A DNA stretch of 46,678 bases, from NCBI GenBank assembly GCA_938048455.1, contig CALIUY010000044.1, positions 1 through 46,678 of the forward strand, given 5' to 3'. Position numbers and translations under genes: made by a program. The stretch comes from an uncultured Desulfobacterales bacterium (GTDB lineage: Bacteria > Desulfobacterota > Desulfobacteria > Desulfobacterales > SpSt-501). How positions within the stretch are numbered: position 1 is the first letter of the stretch; every line of letters begins with the position of its first letter. The notes beneath the pieces were generated by a model. The model saw only the letters and a program-made list of their open reading frames with translations. It searched no databases and had not been told where the DNA came from. Below, in pieces: positions 33,652 through 41,728 of this stretch.

Positions 33652-36246
33652 ATGGAAGAGCGCTACAATCCACACGAGATCGAACCCCGCTGGCAGCGCT
33701 TTTGGGAGGAGCAGCGGCTCTTCCGGGTCGAGGCCGATCCCGGCCGCCCGAAATACTACCTCCTGGAGATGTTCCCTTACCCCTCCGGAAACATCCACAT
33801 GGGCCACGTCCGCAACTACACGATCGGCGACGTCGTGGCCCGCTACAAACGCATGCAGGGTTTCAACGTCCTTCACCCCATGGGATGGGATGCCTTCGGC
33901 ATGCCGGCCGAAAACGCGGCCATCGCCAACCGCACCCACCCGGCCCGCTGGACGTACGCGAACATCGACAACATGCGCTCCCAGCTCAAGCGACTCGGCT
34001 TCAGCTACGACTGGGAGCGCGAGATCGCCACCTGCCGTCCGGACTATTATCGTTGGGAACAGTGGCTCTTCCTGCGCATGCTCGAGAAGGGGCTCGCCTT
34101 CCGGCGCGAGGCCTTCGTCAACTGGTGCGAGACCTGCCAGACGGTGCTGGCGAACGAGCAGGTCGAAGCCGGCCAGTGCTGGCGTTGCGGGCAGGCCGTG
34201 CGCCAGAAAAAGCTCTGGCAGTGGTTTTTCCGGATCACCCGGTACGCCGAGGAGCTGCTGGAATACTGCGACCGTCTTCCCGGATGGCCCGAAAAGGTGC
34301 TCACGATGCAGAAAAACTGGATCGGCAAGAGTCACGGGGCCGAAATCCGGTTTCCCCTCGAAGACGGCCGGGGGGAGATTTCCGTCTTCACGACTCGCCA
34401 CGACACGGTATGCGGTGCGACCTTCCTTTGCCTCGCCCCGGAGCATCCTCTCGTGCCGGAACTCAGCCGCGGCACCCCTCAGGAAGCCGCGGTGCGCGGG
34501 TTCATCGAGCGGGTCTCCCTCCAGGACCGCACGTCCAAGGCCCTCGAACGCTACGAAAAGGAAGGCGTCTTCACCGGTGCCTGGTGTCTCAACCCCGTGA
34601 ACGGCAAACGCATTCCCGTCTACACCGCCAATTTCGCGTTGATGGAGTACGGGACGGGAGCGGTCATGTCGGTACCGGCGCACGATCAGCGCGATTTCGA
34701 GTTTGCCCGGAAGTACGGGCTGCCCATCGTCGTCGTCGTTCAGCCGGAGGACCGGCCGCTTGCCGCCGAGGACCTCGAGGAAGCCTATACCGGAGAAGGG
34801 GTGCTCGTGAATTCGGGTGCCTTTGACGGCATGCCCAATCGCCGGGCGATGGAGGCGATTGCCGACTTCCTCGAACGCAACCATCGCGGCGGACGGACGG
34901 TCAGCTTCCGCCTGCGCGACTGGGGGATCTCGCGTCAGCGCTACTGGGGGGCGCCCATCCCGGTCATCCACTGCCAACGCTGCGGCATCGTGCCCGTTCC
35001 CGAGGCGGAGCTTCCGGTGGTTCTGCCCGAGGACGCCGACCTTCTCGAGGGGGGGCGCTCGCCGCTTCCCGAGCTCGACTCCTTCCGCAAGGTGACCTGC
35101 CCGGCCTGTGGGGCGGCGGATGCCCGTCGCGAAACCGACACCATGGACACCTTCGTCGAGTCGTCCTGGTACTTCGAGCGCTTCTGCAGCCCGGATTGCG
35201 AAACGGCCATGTTCGACCGGACGGCGGTCGACTATTGGATGCCCGTGGACCAGTACATCGGCGGGGTGGAGCACGCCATCCTGCACCTTCTCTATTCCCG
35301 TTTCTACACTCGCGTGCTGCGCGACGAGGGGCTGGTGTCCTACGCGGAACCCTTCACCCGGCTGCTCACCCAGGGGATGGTTTGCCACGAGACCTACCAC
35401 TGTGAGGAGCACGGCTATCTCTTTCCCGCCGAGGCCCGCCCGGAGAGCGGCAAGCGGCTTTGCGCCCACTGCGGCCGCGAGGTGACGGTCGGGCGGGTCG
35501 AAAAGATGTCCAAGTCCAAAAAAAACGTCGTCGACCCCGGCGCGCTGGTGGAACGCTATGGCGCCGATACGACGCGTCTCTTCTGTCTTTTCGCCGCTCC
35601 CCCCGAAAAGGACCTCGAGTGGAGCGAGCAGGGGGTCGAGGGCGGTTTCCGGTTTCTCAACCGGCTCTGGAGACTGGCCGCCGACTGGGTGCCCCATCTC
35701 CAGGGGATTCCGCCGCACCCGGGAGGGTTGGAGGGCTTGGAGGAGCCGCTTCGGAGCCTGCTCCGCAAAACCCACGAAACGATCCGCCGCGTCACACGCG
35801 ATATCGAAGACCGCTTTCACTTCAACACCGCCATCAGCGCGGTCATGGAGCTCGTCAATACGCTCTCCGACCTCGAGCCCGCAAAGGCCCCGTCGGCCGC
35901 CTGCCGCGCCGTCGTCCGCTTCGCGCTCGAGAGTGTCGTGCTGCTTCTTTCGCCGATCGTCCCTCACCTCGCCGAGGAGATCTGGAAGGCGCTCGGTCAC
36001 AACGAAAGCGTTCTTCTCTCCCGCTGGCCCGCCTTCCGCGAGGATGCCCTGGAGCGGGAAACGGCGCTCGTCGTCATCCAGGTGAACGGAAAGCTCCGCA
36101 GCCGCATGGAAGTTCCCGTCGGCCTCGCCGAGGAAGAGCTCAAGCGGAAGGCCCTGGCGGATGAGACGGTGCAGAAATTCATCGCCGGCAAAACGGTGCG
36201 TAAGGTGGTGGTTGTCGGCCAGAAACTCGTCAACGTGGTTGCCTGA
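33652..36246 (+). CDS. leuS: Leucyl-tRNA synthetase
   Basis: 864 residues from the ATG at 33652, behind AAAGGAG with an 8-nt gap. Class Ia synthetase: HIGH-type motif in [13 protein letters not shown], a CP1 editing domain (about 225-420, with the Thr-rich VFTTRHDT and [12 protein letters not shown]), [13 protein letters not shown], a zinc-knuckle region with Cys clusters, the KMSKSKKN loop, and a C-terminal anticodon-binding and LeuRS-specific tail. Full length for the bacterial family. lptE follows 13 nt downstream. The product charges the tRNA Leu that the ilv leader peptide would monitor. Confidence 0.97.
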   Translation: MEERYNPHEIEPRWQRFWEEQRLFRVEADPGRPKYYLLEMFPYPSGNIHMGHVRNYTIGDVVARYKRMQGFNVLHPMGWDAFGMPAENAAIANRTHPARWTYANIDNMRSQLKRLGFSYDWEREIATCRPDYYRWEQWLFLRMLEKGLAFRREAFVNWCETCQTVLANEQVEAGQCWRCGQAVRQKKLWQWFFRITRYAEELLEYCDRLPGWPEKVLTMQKNWIGKSHGAEIRFPLEDGRGEISVFTTRHDTVCGATFLCLAPEHPLVPELSRGTPQEAAVRGFIERVSLQDRTSKALERYEKEGVFTGAWCLNPVNGKRIPVYTANFALMEYGTGAVMSVPAHDQRDFEFARKYGLPIVVVVQPEDRPLAAEDLEEAYTGEGVLVNSGAFDGMPNRRAMEAIADFLERNHRGGRTVSFRLRDWGISRQRYWGAPIPVIHCQRCGIVPVPEAELPVVLPEDADLLEGGRSPLPELDSFRKVTCPACGAADARRETDTMDTFVESSWYFERFCSPDCETAMFDRTAVDYWMPVDQYIGGVEHAILHLLYSRFYTRVLRDEGLVSYAEPFTRLLTQGMVCHETYHCEEHGYLFPAEARPESGKRLCAHCGREVTVGRVEKMSKSKKNVVDPGALVERYGADTTRLFCLFAAPPEKDLEWSEQGVEGGFRFLNRLWRLAADWVPHLQGIPPHPGGLEGLEEPLRSLLRKTHETIRRVTRDIEDRFHFNTAISAVMELVNTLSDLEPAKAPSAACRAVVRFALESVVLLLSPIVPHLAEEIWKALGHNESVLLSRWPAFREDALERETALVVIQVNGKLRSRMEVPVGLAEEELKRKALADETVQKFIAGKTVRKVVVVGQKLVNVVA

Positions 36247-36259
36247 AAGGAGAGGGAGC

Positions 36260-36787
36260 TTGGGCGGATCCTGGTGGATCGCTCCGGGGCGGATGGTTGC
36301 GGGGTGGCTGGCGCTTCTTTTTTTGACGGCAGGCTGTGGATATCGTTTTCCCGGCGAGATGGTGCTTCCCGGCGGCGCCCGCGCGGTTCGCGTCGAGTTG
36401 TTCGAAAATCGAACCGGCGAGCCCGGATTGGAGTCGATCGTCATGCAGGCCTTCGCTTTCGAGCTGAGCCGGCGTGGGCGAAGTGCCCAAAAAGGGGAGG
36501 GAAAGGATGCGCTGCGTTTGCAGGGCGTGATCCGGTCCGTCGAGGTGCGATCGGTTTCCGCCGCGCGGCGGGGAAGCGGCGGCGAACGGCAGGCCACGCT
36601 GACGGTCGATCTGCGGCTGCTGGGGGAGGAGGGGGTCGTCTGGTCGGCCGACAGTCTCTCCGCAAGCGAAATCTACGTCATCGACACGGAGAAGCTCTTT
36701 GAGGAGGATCGCCGCCGCGCCGCTTTCAGCATCGCCGCCCGGCGGCTTGCCGAAACCCTGGTCAACCGTTTAAGCGACGATTTTTGA
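36260..36787 (+). CDS. lptE: LPS-assembly lipoprotein LptE
   Basis: 175 residues from a TTG at 36260, behind AAAGGAG with a 7-nt gap; an ATG at 36293 is the alternative and would shorten the signal peptide. A lipoprotein signal peptide ends in the lipobox LTAGC followed directly by GYRF, the usual LptE start. RAVRVELFENRTGEPGLE is conserved. LptE plugs the LptD barrel in the outer membrane, so the cell has an LPS-bearing outer membrane. In many relatives holA follows lptE; here the next gene is rpsT on the other strand, with 27 nt between stops. Confidence 0.85.
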   Translation: MGGSWWIAPGRMVAGWLALLFLTAGCGYRFPGEMVLPGGARAVRVELFENRTGEPGLESIVMQAFAFELSRRGRSAQKGEGKDALRLQGVIRSVEVRSVSAARRGSGGERQATLTVDLRLLGEEGVVWSADSLSASEIYVIDTEKLFEEDRRRAAFSIAARRLAETLVNRLSDDF

Positions 36788-36814
36788 GCGGGCGGTCGGC
36801 TTGCAAAAGGGGGG

Positions 36815-37084
36815 TCAGGCGGTTTTCAGCCGGTTGACGAGCCGGGCCAGGCGCGAGACCTTGCGGGCCACCGTCCGCTTGTGAAGCGTGCCCTTTTTGG
36901 CGGCCTTGTCGAACAAGGCCTGGGCTTGCTTGAGTTTTGCGACGGCGGTTTCCGGATTCTGGGCGACGACTTCCTGCCGTACCGCCTTGGCGACATGCTT
37001 CAGGCGGGTTTTGGTCGTCCGGTTGCGCAGCCGGCGGGCTTCGTTCTGGCGGGCGCGTTTGAGCGCGGAGGCATGCTGGGCCAC
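36815..37084 (-). CDS. rpsT: 30S ribosomal protein S20
   Basis: 89 residues, GTG start at 37084 with AAAGGAT upstream. The Lys/Arg/Ala-rich helical sequence is S20: HASALKRARQNEARRLRNR at the N-terminus, KGTLHKRTVARKVSRLARLV at the C-terminus. Binds 16S rRNA early in 30S assembly. Single gene with its own strong promoter; convergent with lptE. Confidence 0.96.
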   Translation of the reverse strand: MAQHASALKRARQNEARRLRNRTTKTRLKHVAKAVRQEVVAQNPETAVAKLKQAQALFDKAAKKGTLHKRTVARKVSRLARLVNRLKTA

Positions 37085-37121
37085 GAGCGAGATCCTTTCT
37101 TAAACTGTGTAATAAACATCC

Positions 37122-37150
37122 TTTATACCGACCAACATCCACTCTGTCAA
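37122..37150 (-). promoter_or_regulatory. Promoter of rpsT
   Basis: Minus strand TTGACA (37145-37150), 17-nt spacer, TATAAA (37122-37127): 11 of 12 consensus matches at ideal spacing. Start expected near 37115, about 31 nt before the rpsT GTG. Confidence 0.88.
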
Positions 37151-37185
37151 CCCATTTTGAGTTCAAATGATGCGATGCGGTCGCA

Positions 37186-37215
37186 TTGACCGCCGCCGGC
37201 CTTCCATACTATAGT
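37186..37215 (+). promoter_or_regulatory. Candidate promoter for the ftsB-like gene
   Basis: Plus strand TTGACC (37186-37191), 18-nt spacer and TATAGT (37210-37215): 10 of 12 matches. It is divergent from the rpsT promoter with 35 nt between the -35 boxes, and lies about 100 nt before the ATG at 37315. Confidence 0.6.
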
Positions 37216-37314
37216 TGAAGAATCCGTGGATTTCGGAATCCCTGCACCGCGGGTGGAACGATCGCGTTATGCTTTTCCCGGGAAAGTGCCGGCCGATTTG
37301 AGCCCTGACCGCCG

Positions 37315-37617
37315 ATGAATCCCAAACAGCCTCTCGCCCTTGCCGGTGCCGTCTTCCTGATCCTCTTGGTGGGTTTTTACATTCTCTTCAGCGAACGCGG
37401 GCTTGCCGACCTGCAACGCCTGATCGCCGACCGCAATCAGCTCGCGGAACAGAACCAGCGGATCGTTCGCGAAAACATCGCCTTGGGCGAAGAGATCGAC
37501 CGGCTCAATCACGATCCCGCCTACGTCGAACGCATCGCCCGCAAGGAGCTCGGCATGATCCGGCAGAACGAAATCGTGATTAAACCGCAACGGGCCGTCG
37601 AACCGGACGGGAAATAG
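37315..37617 (+). CDS. FtsB/DivIC-type septum formation initiator protein
   Basis: 100 residues. One transmembrane helix at about 8-25 (LALAGAVFLILLVGFYILFS) is followed by a coiled coil (GLADLQRLIADRNQLAEQNQ to LGEEIDRLNHD). The family-specific end DPAYVERIARKELGMIRQNE closes it. This is the FtsB/DivIC layout: a short bitopic protein that joins FtsL and FtsQ at the division septum. It lies 4 nt before the next ORF. Confidence 0.9.
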   Translation: MNPKQPLALAGAVFLILLVGFYILFSERGLADLQRLIADRNQLAEQNQRIVRENIALGEEIDRLNHDPAYVERIARKELGMIRQNEIVIKPQRAVEPDGK

Positions 37618-37621
37618 GGCG

Positions 37622-37879
37622 ATGACGAAATCGATCTGGACGGCGACGCTGGCCAGGCTTTATGCGCGACAGGGGCTCTGGGAGCAGGCGGCCTGCGTTT
37701 ACCGCGAACTCGTGGCGAAGGATCCCGAGCGCCGGGATCTGCGTGCGGAGCTTGCCCAGGTGGAAGCGCATCTTTCCGCAGGGCGGATGGAGAAGCTTCT
37801 GCAGCGCTGGATCGAACTGCTCACTTATTACCGACATCTCCGGGATCTTCGTCGGCTCCATCTGCGGCGGAAAAGCTAG
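37622..37879 (+). CDS. Small TPR-like protein, 85 aa
   Basis: Starts 4 nt after the ftsB-like stop. Residues 7-40 (LARLYARQGLWEQAACVYRE, then LVAKDPERRDL) match a tetratricopeptide repeat, and the following helix RAELAQVEAHLSAG may be part of a second. The tail is basic. Too short for a named family; probably a cytosolic protein-interaction module cotranscribed with the division gene. Its stop codon and that of the convergent lptA gene share the palindrome CTAG (37876-37879). Confidence 0.7.
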   Translation: MTKSIWTATLARLYARQGLWEQAACVYRELVAKDPERRDLRAELAQVEAHLSAGRMEKLLQRWIELLTYYRHLRDLRRLHLRRKS

Positions 37880-38499
37880 TTGCCCGGCGATTTCGCACCG
37901 GCCGAAGTTTTTTTCCTTTCTTCCCCCGCTTCGGCGTGAAAGCGGGCTCTCACCTTCCCGGCAGGCCCTCCTTCGGCTTCCGCTTTCCCTTCGGTGCGGT
38001 GGAGAACGATCCGTGAGCCGGTGAGGGTATTTCCGGCACTGGTCACGGAGGCGGGGCGACCGGTCAAAACCAAGCGATCGGCGGCGGGGTCGTAATCGGC
38101 CTCCTCGGCGTCCGCCACATAGGTCCCGCTGACGATGTGGACGCGTCCCGTGGCCACCAGCTTGCGGATCGCATCCAGGGGGGAGCTCCCGGCGGCAGGG
38201 TTCAGGAGATCGCCTTCGTAGTAAATCCGGAGTTTTTCCGAGGTCATGATCAGGTCCCCGCGGGTGAGCCGCACGGAACCCAGAAAATCAGCCCATTTTT
38301 CGACATTCTGGACGAACAGGCGATCGGAGACGATTTCGATGGGACCGGCGGTCTGACCAGCGGGCGAAGACCCCGGAGCAGCGGCGAACAAGGGCGGCGC
38401 AACGCCGATAGCAGCCGAAAAAGCGGTCGCAAGCGCAAGCATCCCCAAGTAAGAACAGGCCATTTTTCTTCGTCCTTGGTTGGCGGGGTGTTTTTTCAT
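37876..38499 (-). CDS. lptA: LptA/OstA-like periplasmic LPS transport protein
   Basis: 207 residues. A signal peptide spans about 1-40 (basic start, then LGMLALATAFSAAIGVAPPLFAA by position). The OstA/LptA domain follows: IEIVSDRLFVQNVEKWADFLG, GSVRLTRGDLIMTSEKLRIYY, GRVHIVSGTYVADAEEADYD, RLVLTGRPASVTS. LptA bridges the inner and outer membranes for LPS. Its ATG overlaps the stop of the SpmA-SpmB gene (38496-38499). It is not next to kdsC/lptC/lptB as in many genomes but ends a macAB-like operon. Confidence 0.85.
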   Translation of the reverse strand: MKKHPANQGRRKMACSYLGMLALATAFSAAIGVAPPLFAAAPGSSPAGQTAGPIEIVSDRLFVQNVEKWADFLGSVRLTRGDLIMTSEKLRIYYEGDLLNPAAGSSPLDAIRKLVATGRVHIVSGTYVADAEEADYDPAADRLVLTGRPASVTSAGNTLTGSRIVLHRTEGKAEAEGGPAGKVRARFHAEAGEERKKTSAGAKSPGN

Positions 38500-39785
38500 G
38501 GGCCTCCGAAAAAAAATCGGCAGGCGACGACCGAGGCCAGAATGCCCGTCAAGTCAGCGAGGAGCGCGGGGGCGAGCGCATAGCGCAGGCGATGCACCTG
38601 CACCGCCCCAAAATAAACCGCAAGCACGTAAAACGTCGTTTCCGTACTTCCTTGGATCGTCGAAACGAGCAGCCCGGTGTAGGAGTCCGGGCCGATCGCG
38701 GGATCTTTCAGGATGGAGGCCAAAATGGCGAAAGAGCCCGAACCCGAAAGCGGTCTCGTCAAGGCTACGGGAAGCGCATCGGCGGGAAGCCCGATCGTTC
38801 CGGTCCAGCGGCCGATCAGGTTGACCAGGACTTCGAGCGCTCCTCCGGCACGCAGCATGTCTACCGCGACGAGGATGGCGACCAGGTAGGGAAGAATCCG
38901 AACGGCCACCTCGAATCCGCCGCGTGCCCCTTCGATGAAAGCCTCGTAGACCTTCACCCCCTGGATCCAGCCGTAAAGAAGAAAGCCCACCATCAACGAG
39001 GGAAGGATCCAGGGAGAAGCCGAGCGTCCGGCAAGGAGCAAAAGGGCGATAACCGCGACCAGAGCGAACAGGGAAACAACCCCCACCCGGAGAGGCAATG
39101 GGGGGGGCAAGGGCGGGGCTTCGGGTTCGCCCGCCCCTGCACCTTCCGGGGCAGAGGGCGCCGGGGCTTTTCCCCTCGGTTTCTTGCGTCTGGAGCGGGC
39201 AAACAGTTTGGCCGCACCGATCGCCGCCGTCGTCGAGCAGGCGGTGGCAAGAAGCGTCGTGGGGAGGATCGCCGCGGGATCCGCCGACCCGGCGGCCGCC
39301 CGCAAGGCGATGACGCCGGTCGGAAGCAGGGTGAGGCTCGAGGTGTTGATGGCCAGAAACAACACCATAGCGTCGGTGGCCGTGCCGGGATTGGGATTGA
39401 GACGGTTGAGCTCCTGCATGGCCCGGATCCCGAAAGGGGTGGCCGCGTTGCCGAGACCGAGGATGTTCGCGGACAAGTTGAGGACCATCGCCCCCATGGC
39501 CGGGTGACCGGCGGGGATCTCGGGAAAAAGCCGCTGCAGGAGCGGCTGGAGCACGCGGGCGACCCAACGCAGAAGCCCACCGTTTTCGGCGACCTTGACC
39601 AGGCCGAGAAAGAGGGTCATCGCCCCGATCAGGCCGAAGGCGAGCTGAACGGCCGCGGCCGCCGAGTCGAGCATGGCCCGGGAGAGCGCTTCCATGGGGG
39701 ATCCGGCGTCTTCCGGCCTGAAAAGTTCGCGGAAGGCCGCGGAGCCGAAGGCGGTGAAGACGAGGAGCGCGAAGATCCGGTTCAT
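38496..39785 (-). CDS. Fused spore-maturation-type membrane protein (SpmA-SpmB)
   Basis: 429 residues from the ATG at 39785. Two nucleoside-recognition (Gate) domains are fused. The SpmA-like half (about 1-190) carries GLVKVAENGGLLRWVARVL, NLSANILGLGNAATPFGI and FLAINTSSLTLLPTGVIAL. The SpmB-like half (about 245-429) carries FIEGARGGFEVAVRILPYL and LPVALTRPLSGSGSFAIL. Separate spmA and spmB occur in Firmicutes spore dehydration; fused versions are common in non-sporulating Gram-negatives, where the role is unknown. A Pro/Ala-rich charged linker joins the halves. It starts 5 nt after the MacB permease gene. Confidence 0.9.
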   Translation of the reverse strand: MNRIFALLVFTAFGSAAFRELFRPEDAGSPMEALSRAMLDSAAAAVQLAFGLIGAMTLFLGLVKVAENGGLLRWVARVLQPLLQRLFPEIPAGHPAMGAMVLNLSANILGLGNAATPFGIRAMQELNRLNPNPGTATDAMVLFLAINTSSLTLLPTGVIALRAAAGSADPAAILPTTLLATACSTTAAIGAAKLFARSRRKKPRGKAPAPSAPEGAGAGEPEAPPLPPPLPLRVGVVSLFALVAVIALLLLAGRSASPWILPSLMVGFLLYGWIQGVKVYEAFIEGARGGFEVAVRILPYLVAILVAVDMLRAGGALEVLVNLIGRWTGTIGLPADALPVALTRPLSGSGSFAILASILKDPAIGPDSYTGLLVSTIQGSTETTFYVLAVYFGAVQVHRLRYALAPALLADLTGILASVVACRFFFGGP

Positions 39786-39790
39786 CGGCC

Positions 39791-41020
39791 TTATTCCCTG
39801 CGCAGCGCTTCGATCGGATCCAGACGCGAGGCTTTGCGTGCCGGGTAAAATCCGAAAAAGATCCCCACCGCGGCCGAGACGAGAAAGGCCACCGCGACCG
39901 AAGCGGGTTGGATCACCGCCGGCCAGCTTCCCAGATGAGAGAAGGCGAGCGAGCCGCCGATACCGAGCAGGATTCCGATCAGGCCCCCGATGAGCGAAAG
40001 GGCGACGGCCTCGGTCAGAAACTGGGCGAGGATATCGCGCCGGCGGGCCCCGACCGCCATTCGCAGTCCGATTTCCCGGGTGCGCTCGGTCACCGAGACG
40101 ATCATGATGTTCATGATCCCGATCCCCCCGACCACGAGCGAAACCGAGGCCACGGCGGCCAGCAGAAGCGACATCGTGCGCGAAGACTCGGCCCGGGTTT
40201 CCAAGGCCTCGGTCTGGTTGCGGATCCAGAAGTCGTTTTCCTGGTTGGGCCGCAGGCGGTGGCGCTGTCGGAGCAGCTCGCGGATTTCTTTTTCCGCCTC
40301 GGCGACTCGATCGGGGGAGCGAGCTTTGACGGCGATCCCGTTCACGAGCCTGCCGCTGAGCGCCCTTTCCCCTAAAACCTTTTTGCGGGCGACGGCAAGG
40401 GGAACGAGAACGAGGTCGTCCTGGTCCCAGCCCCCCATGGCGAACCCCTTGGCCTGGAGCACGCCGGCCACGCGGCAGGGAACGCGGTTGATGCGCACGA
40501 TCGCGTCGATGGGCGGCTGATCGGGAAAGAGATTTTGCGCGACCGTGCGCCCGATCACGACCACGCGGGCATTGCCCCGGAAATCCTCGGCGGCGACGGC
40601 ATGTCCCCCCTCCAGGTTCCATTCCCGGGCTTCGAAGTACTCCGGCGTCACCCCGAGAATCGTGGTCGACCAGTTCTGGTTGCCGGATATCACCTGGCCG
40701 CGTCCTCGGAGGTACGGTGCGGTCACCCGCACGGCGGGAACCTCGCGGAGGATCGCTTCGGCGTCGTCCTCGGTCAGGGTGGGGGTGGTGCCGGCCCCGA
40801 GCCGCACGCGTGTGGCCGGGGAACCGGGGAAAACGTAAAGCAGATCGGCGCCCATGTTGTTGATCATTTCGGCGACTTGAAGCTGGGCGCCGGTGCCGAC
40901 CGAAACCATGACGATCACCGCCCCCACACCGATGATGATGCCGAGTGTGGTCAGCACGCTGCGCAGCAGGTTGGCCTGAAGGGCGCGGAGCGCATCCCGG
41001 GCGGGCTCAAGGACCATCAT
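39791..41020 (-). CDS. MacB-type ABC transporter permease
   Basis: 409 residues. Helix 1 at about 20-45 (VLTTLGIIIGVGAVIVMVSVG) is followed by a periplasmic MacB_PCD domain to about 270 and three C-terminal FtsX helices. VTERTREIGLRMAVGARRRDILAQF and the end FYPARKASRLDPIEALRRE are hallmarks of the MacB/YknZ class. The ATPase is a separate gene just upstream rather than fused as in E. coli MacB. With the adaptor it forms a tripartite efflux or mechanotransmission pump. ATGA overlap with the ATPase (41017-41020). Confidence 0.93.
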   Translation of the reverse strand: MMVLEPARDALRALQANLLRSVLTTLGIIIGVGAVIVMVSVGTGAQLQVAEMINNMGADLLYVFPGSPATRVRLGAGTTPTLTEDDAEAILREVPAVRVTAPYLRGRGQVISGNQNWSTTILGVTPEYFEAREWNLEGGHAVAAEDFRGNARVVVIGRTVAQNLFPDQPPIDAIVRINRVPCRVAGVLQAKGFAMGGWDQDDLVLVPLAVARKKVLGERALSGRLVNGIAVKARSPDRVAEAEKEIRELLRQRHRLRPNQENDFWIRNQTEALETRAESSRTMSLLLAAVASVSLVVGGIGIMNIMIVSVTERTREIGLRMAVGARRRDILAQFLTEAVALSLIGGLIGILLGIGGSLAFSHLGSWPAVIQPASVAVAFLVSAAVGIFFGFYPARKASRLDPIEALRRE

Positions 41021-41724
41021 GCCGCTGGATGCTCCATCGAAGGCTTTTCCCCCGAGACCAAGCGACCGTCGCGGAAGCGCAGGGCGCGGACGGCGAAGGC
41101 GGCGATGTCGGGCTCGTGCGTGACAAGGACGATCGTGATGCCCTGTTCGTTCAGGCGCCGGAGCAGTTCGAGGATTTCGATGCTCGTCCGCGTATCAAGC
41201 GCCCCCGTCGGTTCGTCGGCCAGGATCAAGACCGGGGAGTTGGCGAGGGCACGGGCGATCGCCACGCGCTGTTGCTGCCCGCCGGAGAGCTGCGAGGGCA
41301 GGTGACGCCAACGATCTCCAAGCCCCACGGCTTCCAGCATCTCGCGCGCGCGGCGGTGCCTCTCCGCACGCGAAAGGCCGGCGTAGCGCAACGGAAGCTC
41401 CACGTTCTCGAGCGCCGTGGTGCGCGCCAGCAGGTTGAAGGTCTGAAAGACGAAACCGATCTTGCCGTTGCGGACGGCGGCGAGTTCGTCGGCCGAAAGA
41501 TGCGACACGTCCCGACCGTCCAGAAAATAAGCCCCGGCGGTCGGGGAGTCGAGGCAGCCGAGCAGGTTGAGGAAAGTGGATTTCCCGGATCCCGAGGGCC
41601 CCGTTACGGCCACGAATTCGCCCCGTCCGATCTCCGTGTGCACATCTTGCAGGGCGTGCACCTCCTCGACGCCGAGGCGGTAGATCTTGGAGAGCCCCAC
41701 GGTGCGGATCAGCGGCGAGGTCAT
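41017..41724 (-). CDS. MacB-type ABC transporter ATP-binding protein
   Basis: 235 residues from the ATG at 41724, 4 nt after the adaptor stop. Walker A GPSGSGKST, Q-loop FVFQTFNLLARTTALENVELP, signature LSGGQQQR, Walker B VLILADEPTGALD and switch His in VTHEPD are all intact. LEDENV-like length and FNLL segment match the LolD/MacB class. Pairs with the permease encoded downstream. Confidence 0.95.
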   Translation of the reverse strand: MTSPLIRTVGLSKIYRLGVEEVHALQDVHTEIGRGEFVAVTGPSGSGKSTFLNLLGCLDSPTAGAYFLDGRDVSHLSADELAAVRNGKIGFVFQTFNLLARTTALENVELPLRYAGLSRAERHRRAREMLEAVGLGDRWRHLPSQLSGGQQQRVAIARALANSPVLILADEPTGALDTRTSIEILELLRRLNEQGITIVLVTHEPDIAAFAVRALRFRDGRLVSGEKPSMEHPAA

Positions 41725-41728
41725 GGGA

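Noticed and set aside
33514-36597. 1027-aa open frame on the minus strand opposite leuS
   Set aside because: It lies antisense to a well-supported leuS-lptE region; its translation is low in recognisable motifs and reflects GC-rich codon structure on the opposite strand.
39786-40622. 5' extension of the SpmA-SpmB frame to a 708-aa protein
   Set aside because: The extension lies in another frame of the MacB permease gene and is Arg-rich; the ATG at 39785 gives the normal N-terminus.
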